Shown in pieces: positions 1 through 10,468 of a stretch of DNA of 64,000 bases. The DNA is from an uncultured Tropicimonas sp. (GTDB lineage: Bacteria > Pseudomonadota > Alphaproteobacteria > Rhodobacterales > Rhodobacteraceae). A program made the position numbers and the translations under genes. Every line of letters begins with the position of its first letter. The stretch's first letter is position 1. The stretch spans positions 1 to 64,000 of the forward strand of contig CANMIP010000006.1 in the NCBI GenBank assembly GCA_947497945.1, in the 5' to 3' direction. The notes beneath the pieces are model-generated. The model had not been told where the DNA came from. It saw only the letters and a list, made by a program, of their open reading frames with translations, and searched no databases.

Positions 1-77
1 TGGAAAAGCCCCTTGGCCTTCGAAGCTCAGGCCGCGTAAATGAGAACCCGGAGCGGCACAAAAGCGTGACAGGTCCA
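1..77. mobile_element. Possible end of an insertion element interrupting mscL
   Basis: The mscL reading frame is typical up to base 78. From 77 to the edge the frame encodes a Cys/Arg-rich tail with no resemblance to MscL. Read on the minus strand, the first bases after the break are TGGACCTGTCAC; a 5'-TG terminus is what IS3-family ends show. I infer the end of an insertion element or another rearrangement. Only 77 bases are visible, so neither the family nor a target duplication can be confirmed. Confidence 0.35.
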
Positions 78-364
78 CTGTTCACGCCCTTGACCAGAAG
101 GAAAACGACCCAGGCGATGATCAGGAAATTGATCAGGGCCATGATGAAGTTGCCGAAGGCGAAGAAGGCGGCATTGTCGCCCTCGCCGATGGTCAGGCCG
201 ATCGACGAGAAATCGATGCCGCCAATGAAGATCCCGATCAGCGGATTGATCAGGTCCTCGACCAGCGAAGTGACGATGGCGGTGAAGGCCGCGCCGATGA
301 TGATTCCGACGGCCATGTCCATGACATTGCCGCGGGCGATGAAGGTCTTGAACTCGTTAAGCAT
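1..364 (-). CDS. mscL: MscL large-conductance mechanosensitive channel, C-terminus replaced
   Basis: MscL is a homopentameric inner-membrane channel that opens under high membrane tension and releases solutes during osmotic downshock. From the ATG at 364 the product starts [20 protein letters not shown], the family N-terminus. TM1 spans about residues 15-45 and TM2 about 68-92, ending [10 protein letters not shown]. The match stops at residue 95: the usual charged linker and C-terminal helical bundle are missing, and an unrelated frame continues open to the window edge. The pore core is intact and could still gate, since the cytoplasmic helix of MscL is known to be partly dispensable, but the gene is more likely damaged. 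The upstream 88 bp to the HNH gene should hold its promoter. Confidence 0.85.
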   Translation of the reverse strand, partial: MLNEFKTFIARGNVMDMAVGIIIGAAFTAIVTSLVEDLINPLIGIFIGGIDFSSIGLTIGEGDNAAFFAFGNFIMALINFLIIAWVVFLLVKGVNSGPVTLLCRSGFSFTRPELRRPRGFS

Positions 365-452
365 CTTTCTTGCTCCCATTCTTGGCGCCGATTCTGGCGC
401 GAATCCGGGTATGCCCGCCGGAAAGCGCGACGTCTCTAGGGAATATTACTGA

Positions 453-749
453 TCAGCGCCGCCGACGGGGTCCCGGGCTGCGCGCATGAAAGCCCGGCGG
501 TCGCTTGGCGACCCAGCGGATGAACTTCGCCAGCCGCGGATGCGCCCGGAGCGCCTCGATGGTCGCAAAATCGCGCGCCAGCTCGGTCTCGGTCAGCGTG
601 GCGTGGATCTCGTTGTGACAGATCTGGTGCAGCAGGACCGTCGGCCCACCCTTTCCGCCCCGCAGCTTCGGCACGAGATGATGCAGGCTCTGCCGCGCCT
701 CGCCCGGAATGGGACGGCCGCAGAGCGGACAGAGCGGATCCTCGGACAT
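453..749 (-). CDS. Small HNH endonuclease-like protein
   Basis: A 98-residue protein beginning at the ATG at 749 (MSEDPLCPLCGRP). It has a zinc-ribbon-like CPLC pair at residues 7-10, a HH pair in the first half, and a second half-site QICHNEIH, the layout of a minimal HNH nuclease (beta-beta-alpha metal fold). The C-terminus is strongly basic and ends in four arginines, which would suit nucleic-acid binding. It lies 13 bp downstream of queA and is probably the last gene of the AsmA-like/queA operon. A longer in-frame start at 830 would overlap queA heavily and is not preferred. Similar HNH proteins sit next to queA in Rhodobacterales; substrate and role are unknown. Confidence 0.8.
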   Translation of the reverse strand: MSEDPLCPLCGRPIPGEARQSLHHLVPKLRGGKGGPTVLLHQICHNEIHATLTETELARDFATIEALRAHPRLAKFIRWVAKRPPGFHARSPGPRRRR

Positions 750-762
750 CGCGGCGTCTTCC

Positions 763-1809
763 TTACGGCAGGAGCAGCGACGCATCTCCATAGGAGAAGA
801 AGCGATACCGCTCCGCGATTGCATGGGCATAGAGCCCCAGCATCCGGTCCCGCCCCATCAACGCGGAGACCAGCATCATCAATGTCGACCGGGGCAGGTG
901 GAAATTGGTCATCAGCCCGTCCGCGACCCGGAAGCTGTAGCCCGGCCGGATGAAGATATCCGTCTCCCCGGTCCAGGGCGCGATCCCTTCCGATGCGGCG
1001 GCGCTCTCGATCAACCGGCAGGCGGTCGTCCCGACCGCGATGACCCGGCCGCCGGCGGCACGGGTGGCATTGATCTCGGCTGCCGCCTGCTCGCTGACCT
1101 CGCCCCATTCCGCATGCATCTTGTGCTCGCGCACATCGTCGACTTTCACCGGCAGGAAGGTCCCCGCGCCGACATGCAGCGTCACCTCGGTGAAATCGAC
1201 GCCCATCGCCGCGATCTCTTCCAGCAGCGCGCGGTCGAAATGCAGCGAGGCGGTCGGTGCGGCCACGGCGCCGGAATGGCGGGCGAAGACGGTCTGGTAA
1301 TCGGTCCGGTCCTGCGCATCGGCTGCGCGTTTGGCGGCGATATAGGGCGGCAAAGGCATGAAACCCGCCGCCTCCAGCGCGGCGTCGAAATCGTCCCCGG
1401 AGAGCGAGAAGGCGAGGTTGAGCTGGCCCTCCGCGCGACCGGTCACGCGGGCCGAAAACCCGGGCGCGAAATGGATCTCCTCGCCGTCGCGCACCTTGCG
1501 CGCGGGCTTGGCCAGTACCTGCCAGGAGCCATCGGGGCGCGGCTCCAGCAGCGTCACCTCGATCCCCGCCTCGGTCAGCCCATTGTCGCTCATCCGACGG
1601 CGCTGCCCGAAGAGACGCGCCGGGATCACCTTGGTGTTGTTGAGCACCAGCCGGTCGCCGGGGCGCAGGAAACGCGGCAACTCGCTCACGCGCGCATCTT
1701 GCGTCTCTGCGCCCTGCGCCACGAGCAGCCGCGCGGAGGTCCGCGGGGTCGCCGGGCGGGTTGCAATCAGCTCCTCCGGCAGGTCGAAATCGAAATCGGA
1801 CAGCAACAT
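763..1809 (-). CDS. queA: S-adenosylmethionine:tRNA ribosyltransferase-isomerase
   Basis: QueA transfers and isomerises the ribosyl moiety of SAM onto 7-aminomethyl-7-deazaguanine in tRNA, giving epoxyqueuosine at the wobble position of GUN anticodons. At 348 residues it has the normal family length. Visible family features are the N-terminal [23 protein letters not shown]-type start ([16 protein letters not shown]), the [13 protein letters not shown] segment, [15 protein letters not shown], and the C-terminal [19 protein letters not shown] and [10 protein letters not shown] motifs. Its ATG at 1809 lies two bases after the stop of the upstream AsmA-like gene, so the two are translationally close and co-transcribed. 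Confidence 0.97.
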   Translation of the reverse strand: MLLSDFDFDLPEELIATRPATPRTSARLLVAQGAETQDARVSELPRFLRPGDRLVLNNTKVIPARLFGQRRRMSDNGLTEAGIEVTLLEPRPDGSWQVLAKPARKVRDGEEIHFAPGFSARVTGRAEGQLNLAFSLSGDDFDAALEAAGFMPLPPYIAAKRAADAQDRTDYQTVFARHSGAVAAPTASLHFDRALLEEIAAMGVDFTEVTLHVGAGTFLPVKVDDVREHKMHAEWGEVSEQAAAEINATRAAGGRVIAVGTTACRLIESAAASEGIAPWTGETDIFIRPGYSFRVADGLMTNFHLPRSTLMMLVSALMGRDRMLGLYAHAIAERYRFFSYGDASLLLP

Positions 1810-1811
1810 GA

Positions 1812-4800
1812 TCAGCCCCCAGAATTCGGAACCGGCGGCGGGGCGCGGAAGATCTCGCGGAACATGCCCGGCGTCAGCGCCGAGAGCGGGTTCACGTCGA
1901 CGCGCGGGTCGTCCGAGCTGCCGCGCATCCGATAGGTGAAGCCGATGAGCCCCTCGCCCTTGCGGGTGAAGATCCGGCCGATCGAGTTGACCATGTAGAC
2001 GGGCGAGAAGACGCCCTGCATGTTGAGCCGGTCCGAGACCATGTCATAGACCCCTTCCATGGAAATGCCGAGCGATGGCCCGACGCCGGAGGAGCGTGTG
2101 ACGTGGACGAAGCTGGGCGTCAAGCGGAACACCGCCTCGACATCGGAGAAGAGGATGCCACCGCCGTTCAGCTCGTCGATCAGCCCGACAACCGAGATCG
2201 CGTTGACGAGCGCGGTCAGCCCCGAGGCCGAGCGCACCCGGATATCCTCGACCCTCAACTGCCCGTCATACTCGCCAGCCGTCTTGCGCGGCTGGAGGAC
2301 CAGATCCATCGTCCCGCCGCTGGCCTGCTTGAAGAGGCCCGCCGCCTTGAAGACGGCCCCGGCATTGTCCGACTTGATCCGCACCGCCGTGCCGGCATTG
2401 CGCCCGGGCACGACCGTTCCCGCGACCCGGGCCTTGCCATTCACTGCGCCGGTGAAATTGCCCGAATAGCCCTTCGCCTTGGTCAGTGTGCCGCGAAACC
2501 CGGTCAGGTCGATGGAATCGGAAATGGTCAGCCGGTCCAGTGCGAGCGTGACCGGCGGCCCGGAGGTGGAGCCGCTGTTTGCCCCACCGCCAATCGATGT
2601 CTTGCGGATGTCGATCCGCCCGCCCTCGACGGCGATGGCCGGATCGCGCCCCGGCCCGCGCCCGGTCAGCGTCACCGGCGCATCGAGCCAGCCGCCGACC
2701 GAGACGCGCGAGAACCGCGCCCTCTCCAGCCCGCCTTCGGCAGTGGTCGTCAGGCTGCCGGACGCCGTCAGCCCGGCCGCCTGCAACTCCAGGTCCTCGA
2801 TCGATGGTCGCGCGCCCAGCCGCCCGGCCAGCTCCAGCGTGCCGGCGGCGGCGCTTGCCTTGGACCAGCCCAGCGGCGGCAGGGACAGCCCGACCCCGAC
2901 CAGATCCGAACTGAGCCGGTAGCGCATGGTGTCGCCCCGCGGCAGGACCAGCGAGAAACCGCCCCAGCCGGCGCCGCTGACCGAGCCCTCCGGCAGCCCG
3001 ATCCCGAAGGTCTGCACGAACCGCTCGCCGATCTCCACCCGCCCTTCGACGGCGGGCGCCGCCCCGTCCTTCCGGAATGGCAGGTCAAACCTGCCCTGGA
3101 CCGGAACGCCGTCCAGCGTCCCGCTCCCGGTCATTTCCATCGCCTCGGGGGTCGCCAGCAGGGTCACGTCCCGCATCTCCAGCAGCCGCTCGGGCACGAT
3201 GACGCGCGAGGAAAGCGCGGGCGCGCGGGCGCTGATCCGGAACGCGACATCCTCCGGCGTCAGCCCCCCTTTCATCGGGAAGGCGATACGCCCATCGGCC
3301 CGCGCTTCGCCCTCGGCGAGCGCCACCGGCTGCCCGGCATTGGACAGGAAGCGGAAGGGCTCCTGGTCGAGAAGTGACAGCGCGGCCGTCGCCTGCGAGG
3401 TCGAGTGCAGCAAGATCTCGCCGGTCGACGGCTTCTGGCGCATGTCCCGGACCCGGAAGGTCGAACCCGCCAGGTCGATCGGGCCGCCTTCGGGCGGCGT
3501 GACCTGTCCTTGCTCAAGCGTGACCGCGAAGCGGTACCGGCCGATGGCCGCGAAGCCCGTCGCCCCGGTGATCGGCGGCAAACTGTCCATCGGCTGCAAC
3601 GTGGCGTCGTCGAACTCGAAGCTCATCGCCACATCCGGCACCTGCCCGGGTTCGAAGCGAAGCCCGGCATGGGCGTTGCGAAGCATGCCGGCCAGCATCC
3701 GCCGCCCGATCCAGCGACGCGTCTGCGGAACAAGCCCGAGCGGCCAGAGCGCCATCAGCGGGCCGGCGGCCACCTCGTCGAAGCCAAGATCCAGCGAGAC
3801 ATGCCATCCGTCCGCATCCGCGCTGATCTGTCCCGAACCGCGCAGGCGCGTGTGCCCGAGCTCGCCCTCGGGGTCGGCCGTGCGCAGCGACATCTGCCCG
3901 ATCCGCGCGGTGAAGGGATCCGCGGTCAGCTTCACATCGATGGCGCCTTCGTCGAACAGCGCCGGTTCCGGCAGGAATCCCGGCGGCGCCAGCCGCATGT
4001 CGGAGACCTGGAACTGACCGATCAGCGCCGTCGGCCACCCGGTCTCGATTCCTTCCAGATAGGCATGGCCGGTGGCCGAAACCGTGCCGTCCGGCGCCCG
4101 GATGTCGAGCTCCTGGAAGGTGATGCGGTTGTGTTCGGGGCTATAGCCGAAATAGGCCCGCGCGCCGTCGAAGGGGATCGCCCGCGCTCCGGTCTCGGGC
4201 TGGAACAGGCCGGTGCCGATCTCCAGCGTGCCATTCAGCGGGCCCATCCGCCCGTCTTCGGTCGTGCCGAGGATCACGGCGCCGGACACGCGCGCCTGCA
4301 ATGGCTCCAGCCAGCTCAGCGCCGGGCTGTGCGCCGCGATATCGGCCGCAGCGACATTCTCGACCAGCGCCGAGACCTCGGCTTCCGCGCCCGCCTTGCC
4401 GAGGCTGAGCCGCAGGGCAACGCTGGCCGGCGTCTCGTTTGCTGTCCCCGGCTCTGGCAGCTCCAGCGTCGCCGAGAGCGAGAGCGCGTCGCTTGTATGG
4501 GTCAGAAGCAGGGTTCCGTCCGAGATCCGCCAGGCCTTCTCCGCCCGCGCATCCTCGTAGAAGACCCGCAGCGAGCGCACCTCCAGCCGTTCGACGGGCG
4601 CGAGGCCGGGCAACTCGAACACTTCCTGCACAGCGGCAACAGCCTCGTCGAGCGAGGCGAAGGCCGACAAGGCGCCGCCGTCGCCAAAGCCGAGATCGAA
4701 GGTCCCGTCGGCCTTGCGCCGCAGCTCCAACGTCGCGCCGTCGACACGCAGGGCGCGCGGCTGCACCTCGCCCTGCCAGAGCGCGCGCTTGTCGAGCGCA

Positions 4801-5201
4801 ACCTGCAGCGACGGGACCGTGACCAGTTCCGCCCCGTTTGGGGCCGTTACCGTCACGTCCCGGAACACCACCTCCGGCAGCGCATTGCTGGTCATCCGGA
4901 TCGTGATCGCGCCGACCTCGGCGCGCCCGCCGCCAATCCCGCGCGACAGGAAGCGCCCGGCCTCCTGGGCCGTCCAGTCCGGCGCCGGCAAGTCGCGCCC
5001 GGAGAGCAGCGACGTGGCGATGAAGAGACCGATTCCGAGCAGGACTGCGATGTCGAAGAGAATGAACAGGATCCAGGACAACACGCGCCATCTCCGCCGC
5101 ACTTTCCTGCGCGGCTTCGGCGCTCCGGACAGCCTGGCCGGGGCCGGGGCGTCTGGGTCCGCCGGGCTCTCCGTGTCCAGGGTTTCCGTGTTCTTGCTCA
5201 C
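1812..5201 (-). CDS. AsmA-like / DUF3971 (YhdP-type) envelope protein
   Basis: A 1129-residue protein with a Pro/Ala-rich basic cytoplasmic start, one N-terminal transmembrane helix (about residues 40-68) and a very long periplasmic body of repeating beta-rich segments. The C-terminal part ([20 protein letters not shown]) is the AsmA-type signature seen in YhdP/TamB-like proteins. In E. coli, proteins of this group help move phospholipids between inner and outer membrane; I infer a similar role here. The start is a GTG at 5201 preceded by AAGGTG. It is the first gene of the AsmA-like/queA/HNH operon and diverges from bcp across about 145 bp. Confidence 0.88.
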   Translation of the reverse strand: MSKNTETLDTESPADPDAPAPARLSGAPKPRRKVRRRWRVLSWILFILFDIAVLLGIGLFIATSLLSGRDLPAPDWTAQEAGRFLSRGIGGGRAEVGAITIRMTSNALPEVVFRDVTVTAPNGAELVTVPSLQVALDKRALWQGEVQPRALRVDGATLELRRKADGTFDLGFGDGGALSAFASLDEAVAAVQEVFELPGLAPVERLEVRSLRVFYEDARAEKAWRISDGTLLLTHTSDALSLSATLELPEPGTANETPASVALRLSLGKAGAEAEVSALVENVAAADIAAHSPALSWLEPLQARVSGAVILGTTEDGRMGPLNGTLEIGTGLFQPETGARAIPFDGARAYFGYSPEHNRITFQELDIRAPDGTVSATGHAYLEGIETGWPTALIGQFQVSDMRLAPPGFLPEPALFDEGAIDVKLTADPFTARIGQMSLRTADPEGELGHTRLRGSGQISADADGWHVSLDLGFDEVAAGPLMALWPLGLVPQTRRWIGRRMLAGMLRNAHAGLRFEPGQVPDVAMSFEFDDATLQPMDSLPPITGATGFAAIGRYRFAVTLEQGQVTPPEGGPIDLAGSTFRVRDMRQKPSTGEILLHSTSQATAALSLLDQEPFRFLSNAGQPVALAEGEARADGRIAFPMKGGLTPEDVAFRISARAPALSSRVIVPERLLEMRDVTLLATPEAMEMTGSGTLDGVPVQGRFDLPFRKDGAAPAVEGRVEIGERFVQTFGIGLPEGSVSGAGWGGFSLVLPRGDTMRYRLSSDLVGVGLSLPPLGWSKASAAAGTLELAGRLGARPSIEDLELQAAGLTASGSLTTTAEGGLERARFSRVSVGGWLDAPVTLTGRGPGRDPAIAVEGGRIDIRKTSIGGGANSGSTSGPPVTLALDRLTISDSIDLTGFRGTLTKAKGYSGNFTGAVNGKARVAGTVVPGRNAGTAVRIKSDNAGAVFKAAGLFKQASGGTMDLVLQPRKTAGEYDGQLRVEDIRVRSASGLTALVNAISVVGLIDELNGGGILFSDVEAVFRLTPSFVHVTRSSGVGPSLGISMEGVYDMVSDRLNMQGVFSPVYMVNSIGRIFTRKGEGLIGFTYRMRGSSDDPRVDVNPLSALTPGMFREIFRAPPPVPNSGG

Positions 5202-5346
5202 ACCCGCACCTTGTTTTTCGCCCCCGGGGCGTCCCCGGGGCCTGTTATCTGGGCGATCGGCCTGCTTCTTTGGCCCGTCCCCTTTATCTTCGCGCTGCCC
5301 GCACTAGAAAGAAAGCGCAGCGGACTGCCAGAGAGAGGAAAGTTAC

Positions 5347-5835
5347 ATGATCGACACCCCTGCCGGAAAGCCCCTCGCCGAGGGCGACGTTGCACCCGAC
5401 TTCACACTTCCGCGTGATGGGGGCGAGGATGTTACCCTTTCGGCCCTGCGCCCGGCCCCCGTGGTGCTGTATTTCTACCCGAAGGACAACACGCCGGGAT
5501 GCACCAAGCAGGCCATCGGCTTCACCTGTCTCCAGGAGGAGTTCAAGGCGGCCGGCGGCGAGATCCTCGGTGTGTCCAAGGACAGCGTGAAGAAACACGA
5601 GAACTTCCGTGCCAAACACGATCTTGGCGTGGCGCTGCTGTCGGATGCGGAGTCGGATGTCTGCGAGCGCTACGGCGTCTTCGTGGAGAAGAAGATGTAC
5701 GGCAAGACCTTCATGGGTATCGAACGCGCCACGTTCCTGATCGATGGCGAGGGCCGGATCGCGCGGATCTGGCGCAAAGTGAAGGTCGGGGGACATGTCG
5801 AGGAAGTGCTGGAGGCGCTGCGCGCGCTCGGCTGA
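5347..5835 (+). CDS. bcp: Bcp-type thiol peroxidase (peroxiredoxin)
   Basis: A 162-residue AhpC/TSA-family peroxiredoxin that reduces hydrogen peroxide and organic hydroperoxides in the cytoplasm with thioredoxin. The peroxidatic cysteine is C52 in YPKDNTPGCTKQA. The resolving cysteine of E. coli Bcp, five residues downstream, is absent; C61 and a C in SDVCERYG are the only other cysteines, so this may work as an atypical or 1-Cys enzyme. The ATG follows an AGAGAGAGGAAAG ribosome-binding sequence. It is a single-gene unit divergent from the AsmA-like gene and convergent with ispE (6 bp between the ends). Confidence 0.95.
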   Translation: MIDTPAGKPLAEGDVAPDFTLPRDGGEDVTLSALRPAPVVLYFYPKDNTPGCTKQAIGFTCLQEEFKAAGGEILGVSKDSVKKHENFRAKHDLGVALLSDAESDVCERYGVFVEKKMYGKTFMGIERATFLIDGEGRIARIWRKVKVGGHVEEVLEALRALG

Positions 5836-5841
5836 GCCGGA

Positions 5842-6678
5842 TCAGGTCAGGACCGTCGGCAGCACCCACCAGCCCGGTTGCGCGGCACCGAGCCGCCCGG
5901 CAGCATCGCGGGCGGCGGTCTCGGTCTGGTAGAGACCAAAACAGGTGGCGCCGGAGCCGGACATGCGCGCCAGCAGGCAGCCGGGCGTGGCGGCGAGCGC
6001 CGCGAGCACGTCGCCGATCTCGGGGGCCAGCGCCCGCGCCGGGGCTTCGAGATCGTTTCTCTGCGTGGCCAGCCATGCGGCGACCTCCGCCGGATCGGCG
6101 AGGCCGGCGGGAATATCCGGCATTGGCGGGTTGTCCGGCGTGTCCAGTGCGCGAAACACCTCCGGCGTGGAGACCTCGACGCCCGGGTTGACGAGCACCG
6201 CCGGAAGCGGCGGCAGGGCAGGGACCGGGGCCAGCTCTTCGCCGATCCCGGACATGCGCGTGGCGTGGCCCTGAAGGCAAACCGGCACATCGGCACCGAG
6301 ACCCAGCACGGCCGCGGCGTCGGGCAGGGGAGATCCGTGCAGGCTGGACAGAGCGCGCAGCGTGGCTGCGGCATCCGCCGAGCCGCCGCCGATGCCGGAG
6401 GCAGCGGGCAGGTTCTTCTCCAGCGTGATCGCGGCCGGCGCGCCCGCCATCAGCGCGGCCGCCTTGAGCACGAGATTTCTGCTATCCGTCGGCACCCCCG
6501 CCGCGCGGGGGCCGGTGACCGAGAAGCGGGTCTCCGGCGCGGCCTCGACCGCAACCCGGTCGCCGAAATCGGAAAACACAACCAGCGAGTCCAACAGGTG
6601 ATACCCGTCTGGCCGTTGTCCCGTCACATGCAGGGTCAGGTTGACCTTTGCGGGCGCTGAGACCTCACTCCACGCCAT
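5842..6678 (-). CDS. ispE: 4-diphosphocytidyl-2-C-methyl-D-erythritol kinase
   Basis: IspE phosphorylates CDP-methylerythritol with ATP in the non-mevalonate isoprenoid pathway. It is a GHMP kinase: N-terminal [12 protein letters not shown] and the [17 protein letters not shown] segment, the glycine-rich ATP loop [21 protein letters not shown] (in the middle of the first half), and the C-terminal [12 protein letters not shown] motif. I start it at the ATG at 6678, giving 278 residues; a TTG two codons upstream is possible. The start overlaps the end of the TPR gene (stop at 6665), so the two genes are translationally coupled. Confidence 0.96.
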   Translation of the reverse strand: MAWSEVSAPAKVNLTLHVTGQRPDGYHLLDSLVVFSDFGDRVAVEAAPETRFSVTGPRAAGVPTDSRNLVLKAAALMAGAPAAITLEKNLPAASGIGGGSADAAATLRALSSLHGSPLPDAAAVLGLGADVPVCLQGHATRMSGIGEELAPVPALPPLPAVLVNPGVEVSTPEVFRALDTPDNPPMPDIPAGLADPAEVAAWLATQRNDLEAPARALAPEIGDVLAALAATPGCLLARMSGSGATCFGLYQTETAARDAAGRLGAAQPGWWVLPTVLT

Positions 6679-8374
6679 TGGCAACGGTCAGGGGGTCGGC
6701 GCCTTCCTCGTCCAGCACAATGTCGAGCCCGACATCGAGCTTGCGCCGGATGCGATCGGCCTCTTCCGGCTCAGGGTCGAAGGACAGCGCCCGGTGCCAC
6801 TGGAACTCTGCCTCGATCTGGCGGCCAACCGCCCAGTAGACATCGCCCAGGTGATCGTTGACGATCGGGTCCACCGCCATCAGCTCGGCGGCGCGTTCCA
6901 TATGCTCGACGGCCTCCTCGTAGCGGCCCATCCGGTAAAGCACCCAGCCAAGGGAATCGATGATGTAGCCCGAGCCCGGCGACGCGGCGACGGCCTCTTC
7001 GATCATGGCCAGCGCCTCGTCGAGATTGGTCTCCATCTCGACATAGGAATAGCCGAGATAGTTCAGAACCTGCGGCTGGCCCGGGTTCAGCTCCAGCGCC
7101 TTGCGGAAATCCGGTTCAGCCAGGTCCCAGCGTTTCTCGCGCTCATGGGTGATGCCGCGGGCATAATACACGATCCACTGGCCCCGCTCCTCCTCCTCGA
7201 ACAGCGCGATCGCGGCATCATAGGCCTTCGAGGCGGCGTCATAGCGGTCCTCGCCGCGCAGGTTGTCGCCCAGCGTGATCTGCACGATGGGGATGTCGCC
7301 ATGGGTCTCGGCGAGCTGCTCCAGCACCTCGATGGCAGCCTCCCGGCGGCCGGAGGCACGCAGGGCGGCGGCGCGGCCGATCTCGGCGATATGGAAGCCG
7401 GCATCCTCGCGCGGCACGGAGTTGTAGGCCACGGTTGCCAGTTCGTATTGCTGCTGCGCTTCCAGGAGGTTGGCGCTCAGAAGGATGGCGTCGACATGGT
7501 CCGGGCGGAGGTACTCGGCGATCCGCGCATAGAGCAGCGTGTAGCTGTCCGCCGCCTCGCCTTCGAGCGCGCCGGCAACGGTGTAGAACACCTCGGCCAG
7601 CCCGTCCTGGACGCTGCCCACCTGCGTGAACGGGATCTTCTCGCCGGACTGAAGCTGTCCGAGCAGCTCTTCGAGCCCGGGGTCGAGATCATTGGTCCAG
7701 CCGAGCTGGATAAGCTCGATGGCCGCGTCATTGCGGCCGAGCTGGCTCAACACCTGCGAATGGGCGATCGCGCCGCGCCGGGTCAGGCGCAGCGGCGTGC
7801 CGCCCTTGCCGGAGAAGACAACCTCGGCAGCCTCGAAATCCCCTGCCAGTGCCAGCGCCAGCGCCTTGTGATAAAGACCGAAGGCAGCGAGGCCGGTGGT
7901 TGCGGTGGCCTCGTCGAAGGCGGCAATCGCCTCGTCGACCTTGCCCATTCCCATAAGCCCCCAGCCACGCACGAGCCCGTCCACCAGCGGCCCGACGCCC
8001 TGCGGCCCGTCCAGGCCGGAGATCACCCCGTCGTAATTCTCCGCCTTCAGCTCGGCGCCCATCAGGACCATGTTGGCCATCTGGCTGTTGTAGCCGAGCC
8101 CCTGCATCGCGCGGGCGATGGGCACGGCCTTCTCGATTTCACCAAGCCCGGTATAGGCGAGGACAGCGTTTTCCTGCAGGCCGGGATTGGTGCGGTCCCG
8201 CGCCAGCGCGCGGGCGAAATACTCGGCCGCCGCCCGGTAATCGCTGTTGAAGCTCGCCGAGCGCGCGGCGAGATAGGCGCCGGAGAACCCGCGGCCGGGC
8301 TCCTCCGCCATCGCCGGAAAGGCGAGACCAAGGGACAGGGCGAGGGCGAGCGGGAGGTTTTTGATCAGGTGCAA
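6665..8374 (-). CDS. Exported tetratricopeptide-repeat protein
   Basis: A 569-residue TPR protein. The reading frame is open further upstream, but the region before 8374 looks non-coding. The TTG at 8374 is preceded by CGAGG and begins a clear Sec signal peptide ([22 protein letters not shown], cleavage about residue 24). The rest is many TPR units, for example [20 protein letters not shown] near the C-terminus, so it probably acts as a periplasmic scaffold or adaptor. It overlaps ispE by 14 bases, an arrangement common in Rhodobacterales. Its client is not known. Confidence 0.88.
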   Translation of the reverse strand: MHLIKNLPLALALSLGLAFPAMAEEPGRGFSGAYLAARSASFNSDYRAAAEYFARALARDRTNPGLQENAVLAYTGLGEIEKAVPIARAMQGLGYNSQMANMVLMGAELKAENYDGVISGLDGPQGVGPLVDGLVRGWGLMGMGKVDEAIAAFDEATATTGLAAFGLYHKALALALAGDFEAAEVVFSGKGGTPLRLTRRGAIAHSQVLSQLGRNDAAIELIQLGWTNDLDPGLEELLGQLQSGEKIPFTQVGSVQDGLAEVFYTVAGALEGEAADSYTLLYARIAEYLRPDHVDAILLSANLLEAQQQYELATVAYNSVPREDAGFHIAEIGRAAALRASGRREAAIEVLEQLAETHGDIPIVQITLGDNLRGEDRYDAASKAYDAAIALFEEEERGQWIVYYARGITHEREKRWDLAEPDFRKALELNPGQPQVLNYLGYSYVEMETNLDEALAMIEEAVAASPGSGYIIDSLGWVLYRMGRYEEAVEHMERAAELMAVDPIVNDHLGDVYWAVGRQIEAEFQWHRALSFDPEPEEADRIRRKLDVGLDIVLDEEGADPLTVANGVE

Positions 8375-8866
8375 GGGGTGGCCTCGGTTGGATCTGTTGC
8401 CGATCAACCTAGCCCTGCAATGGCGCCGAAACAATATCGGGCAGCGAAGCCGATCCATTCTCCGCCTGTCGCTGACGGAAAGTTTACATATCATAGCACC
8501 GTGAACAGGCTTGCGCCGCCCGGGACCGGTGGGGGACGCAAATCCGCCGGTGGGCAACATCTGGCGGCTCCGGCGAGCGAGCGCTGCTACATCCGCGTGC
8601 AACGGCCAAGCCCAAGTCTCGCAACTGGAGGATGTCTGGCGCAACTGCATCATGGGCTCGCATGGTTTTTAAGGCGTCGGATTGAACGTCAAGACTGCGC
8701 GCCCCTGCAATCATTCGTGGCTGGGTGGCACCACTCGTCGCTCTGATTCATGTCTCATCGACGCGGACGAAAACCGGTCCATCGCGGCGGCCCTAACGAA
8801 AGGCCGGTCAGCGGACAAACCGGGCGTTGAAGTTTGATAAGCGAACGTCCGCTCCGCACTGAAACC
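8375..8866. other. Gene-free stretch between TPR gene and regulator
   Basis: No convincing gene. Short frames on both strands here are Arg/Pro/Ser-rich shadows. The part next to 8374 must carry the promoter of the TPR-ispE unit. The left half has the high GC of its neighbours and the right half is more mixed, consistent with the border of the accessory stretch that follows. Confidence 0.5.
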
Positions 8867-10402
8867 TTAACGCAATCCAGAGCACGAAAGCGCTGCAGTC
8901 AGCGCATCCGCTTCCTTCTGAACGGGATACGGGAACATGCGCTTTGCGTGCGCAAGGCTGTACTTCGGAGCGATTTCCTTGATCCTCGACACCGCCTGCC
9001 TTGCGCTCTCGGTGTCTCCAGCCTCCCAGTATGCGCGCACCATTTGAACCCGTGCCGGAACAAATCGCGGAACGCGCTCCAGCACAGATTGGAAATGCCC
9101 TAAGGCCACCTCCGGCTCCCCCAACAACAGGTGGCGATGGCCTTGCGGGAATTCCCAACTTGGCGGCAGAAAGCTGTCTTTTGAGAACACCGTCTCCAGA
9201 AGAGGCCCGGCATCCTGCGGGCGTGCAAGGCGGTTCATGGTCTCGCCGTAGGCCAGATAGGCCTCGGAGTTTTCTGGATCGCGCGCCACGGCGGCGTCAA
9301 AGGCCGCGATGGTTTCCTGAGGCCGCCCAAGATACCCCAGCACCCAACCGAGCCGCGCGTATCCGAGTGCCGCTCTGTCGTCCCGCCTGATAGCTTCGCG
9401 GGCAAGATCCTCTGCCGCATCCAGCGTTTTGTCACTTCCGGGCAATCCAAATACGTAAAGCGTCGTACGGCAATAGGCCTGCTGCGCATAGGCGTTGGCA
9501 AAATCCGGGTCCAGCTCAGCCGCTTTCCCAAAATGTGACAGCGCTTCGACAAAGGCCTGAGGTTCATAGCGAAAATACGCGTAGCGGCCCTTTTGATAGG
9601 CATCATATGCTCGAGAATTCACGGTGCCGCGTGGTTGCCTGGCGGGCCGAGTTTGATCAGGTGCAATCACGGCAAGCAACCGGTCTGCGATCAGATCATG
9701 ACCCGCCAAAAGACTTTCCTGGGACAGATCAAAACGCTCTGCCCAAATCTGCTGCTGCCCGGTTCCGTTCAGGATCGCTGCGTTCACACGGGTGCGCGTA
9801 CCACTTTCACGGATGCTGCCATCAATGATGTGCGTGACGCCGTAGACGTCCCCCGGCACCCCATCCCCGAGCGCCTGGGTCGTGTTGTAGGACAACACGG
9901 TCAAGGCATCGTGTCGCGACAGGCTGTGGATCAGATCTTCGGTCAGACCATCGGCAAGATAATCGAGCGCAGCGTCCTCTCCGCCAGACCTGAACACGCG
10001 GACAAGCACGGTTGGCATCGGCCCGGATACCGTTTCCGGGGTTCTGGAAATAACGTCGGCAACAAAGCGAAATCCGCGCCCGTGGATCGTCTTGATGATA
10101 CGGTTGTCGCGGTCGGTGTCGCCAAGCGCAGTCCGAACAGCCTTGATCGCTCCGGAAATTGCCCAGTCACTGATCGCTCGTCCTTGCCAGATCGCCTCAA
10201 CCAGATCGTCTTTGGTCACAACGTGTTCCCTGTGACGGATAAGGAAGATCAAAACGCGCAGGCTTTGCGGCTCAATCCCAACCGGGACGTCGGAATGCGT
10301 GAGCTCAAAGGACGCTTCATCGAGCGAAAAAGCACCAAAACTCCAGATTTGTACGTTTTTCCGGCTCAGGGCGCATTCCTCCAATAATCCTCCAGAACCC
10401 AC
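8867..10402 (-). CDS. Winged-helix regulator with TolB-like and TPR domains (CadC-type architecture)
   Basis: A soluble regulator of about 511 residues. Residues about 15-115 form an OmpR/PhoB-type winged helix (KDDLVEAIWQGRAISDWAIS, then IIKTIHGRGFRFVADV). The middle, about 125-245, resembles the TolB-like/adenylate-cyclase-associated domain of this class (LADGLTEDLIHSLSRHDALT, HIIDGSIRESGTRTRVNAAI). The C-terminal half is TPR repeats. No membrane helix is seen, unlike CadC. The start used is a GTG at 10402; a GGAGG about 8 bases before a CTG suggests translation might begin near residue 13 instead. It diverges from the DUF302 gene across 66 bp, so that gene is the obvious candidate target. 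Codon use and base composition look less GC-rich than the housekeeping neighbours, suggesting acquisition. Confidence 0.88.
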   Translation of the reverse strand: MGSGGLLEECALSRKNVQIWSFGAFSLDEASFELTHSDVPVGIEPQSLRVLIFLIRHREHVVTKDDLVEAIWQGRAISDWAISGAIKAVRTALGDTDRDNRIIKTIHGRGFRFVADVISRTPETVSGPMPTVLVRVFRSGGEDAALDYLADGLTEDLIHSLSRHDALTVLSYNTTQALGDGVPGDVYGVTHIIDGSIRESGTRTRVNAAILNGTGQQQIWAERFDLSQESLLAGHDLIADRLLAVIAPDQTRPARQPRGTVNSRAYDAYQKGRYAYFRYEPQAFVEALSHFGKAAELDPDFANAYAQQAYCRTTLYVFGLPGSDKTLDAAEDLAREAIRRDDRAALGYARLGWVLGYLGRPQETIAAFDAAVARDPENSEAYLAYGETMNRLARPQDAGPLLETVFSKDSFLPPSWEFPQGHRHLLLGEPEVALGHFQSVLERVPRFVPARVQMVRAYWEAGDTESARQAVSRIKEIAPKYSLAHAKRMFPYPVQKEADALTAALSCSGLR

Positions 10403-10468
10403 GGATCAGAAAGCCTAGACGTTACCTGGTCCTCGTGGCGCGGGGCATTGAACATTCAGGAGACAAAC

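Noticed and set aside
3405-5417. A 670-residue plus-strand frame opposite the AsmA-like gene
   Set aside because: High-GC shadow; composition dominated by Arg/Gln/Pro and no domain seen.
6641-8746. A 701-residue plus-strand frame opposite the TPR gene
   Set aside because: Shadow of the TPR gene; the minus-strand signal peptide and TPR repeats decide the coding strand.
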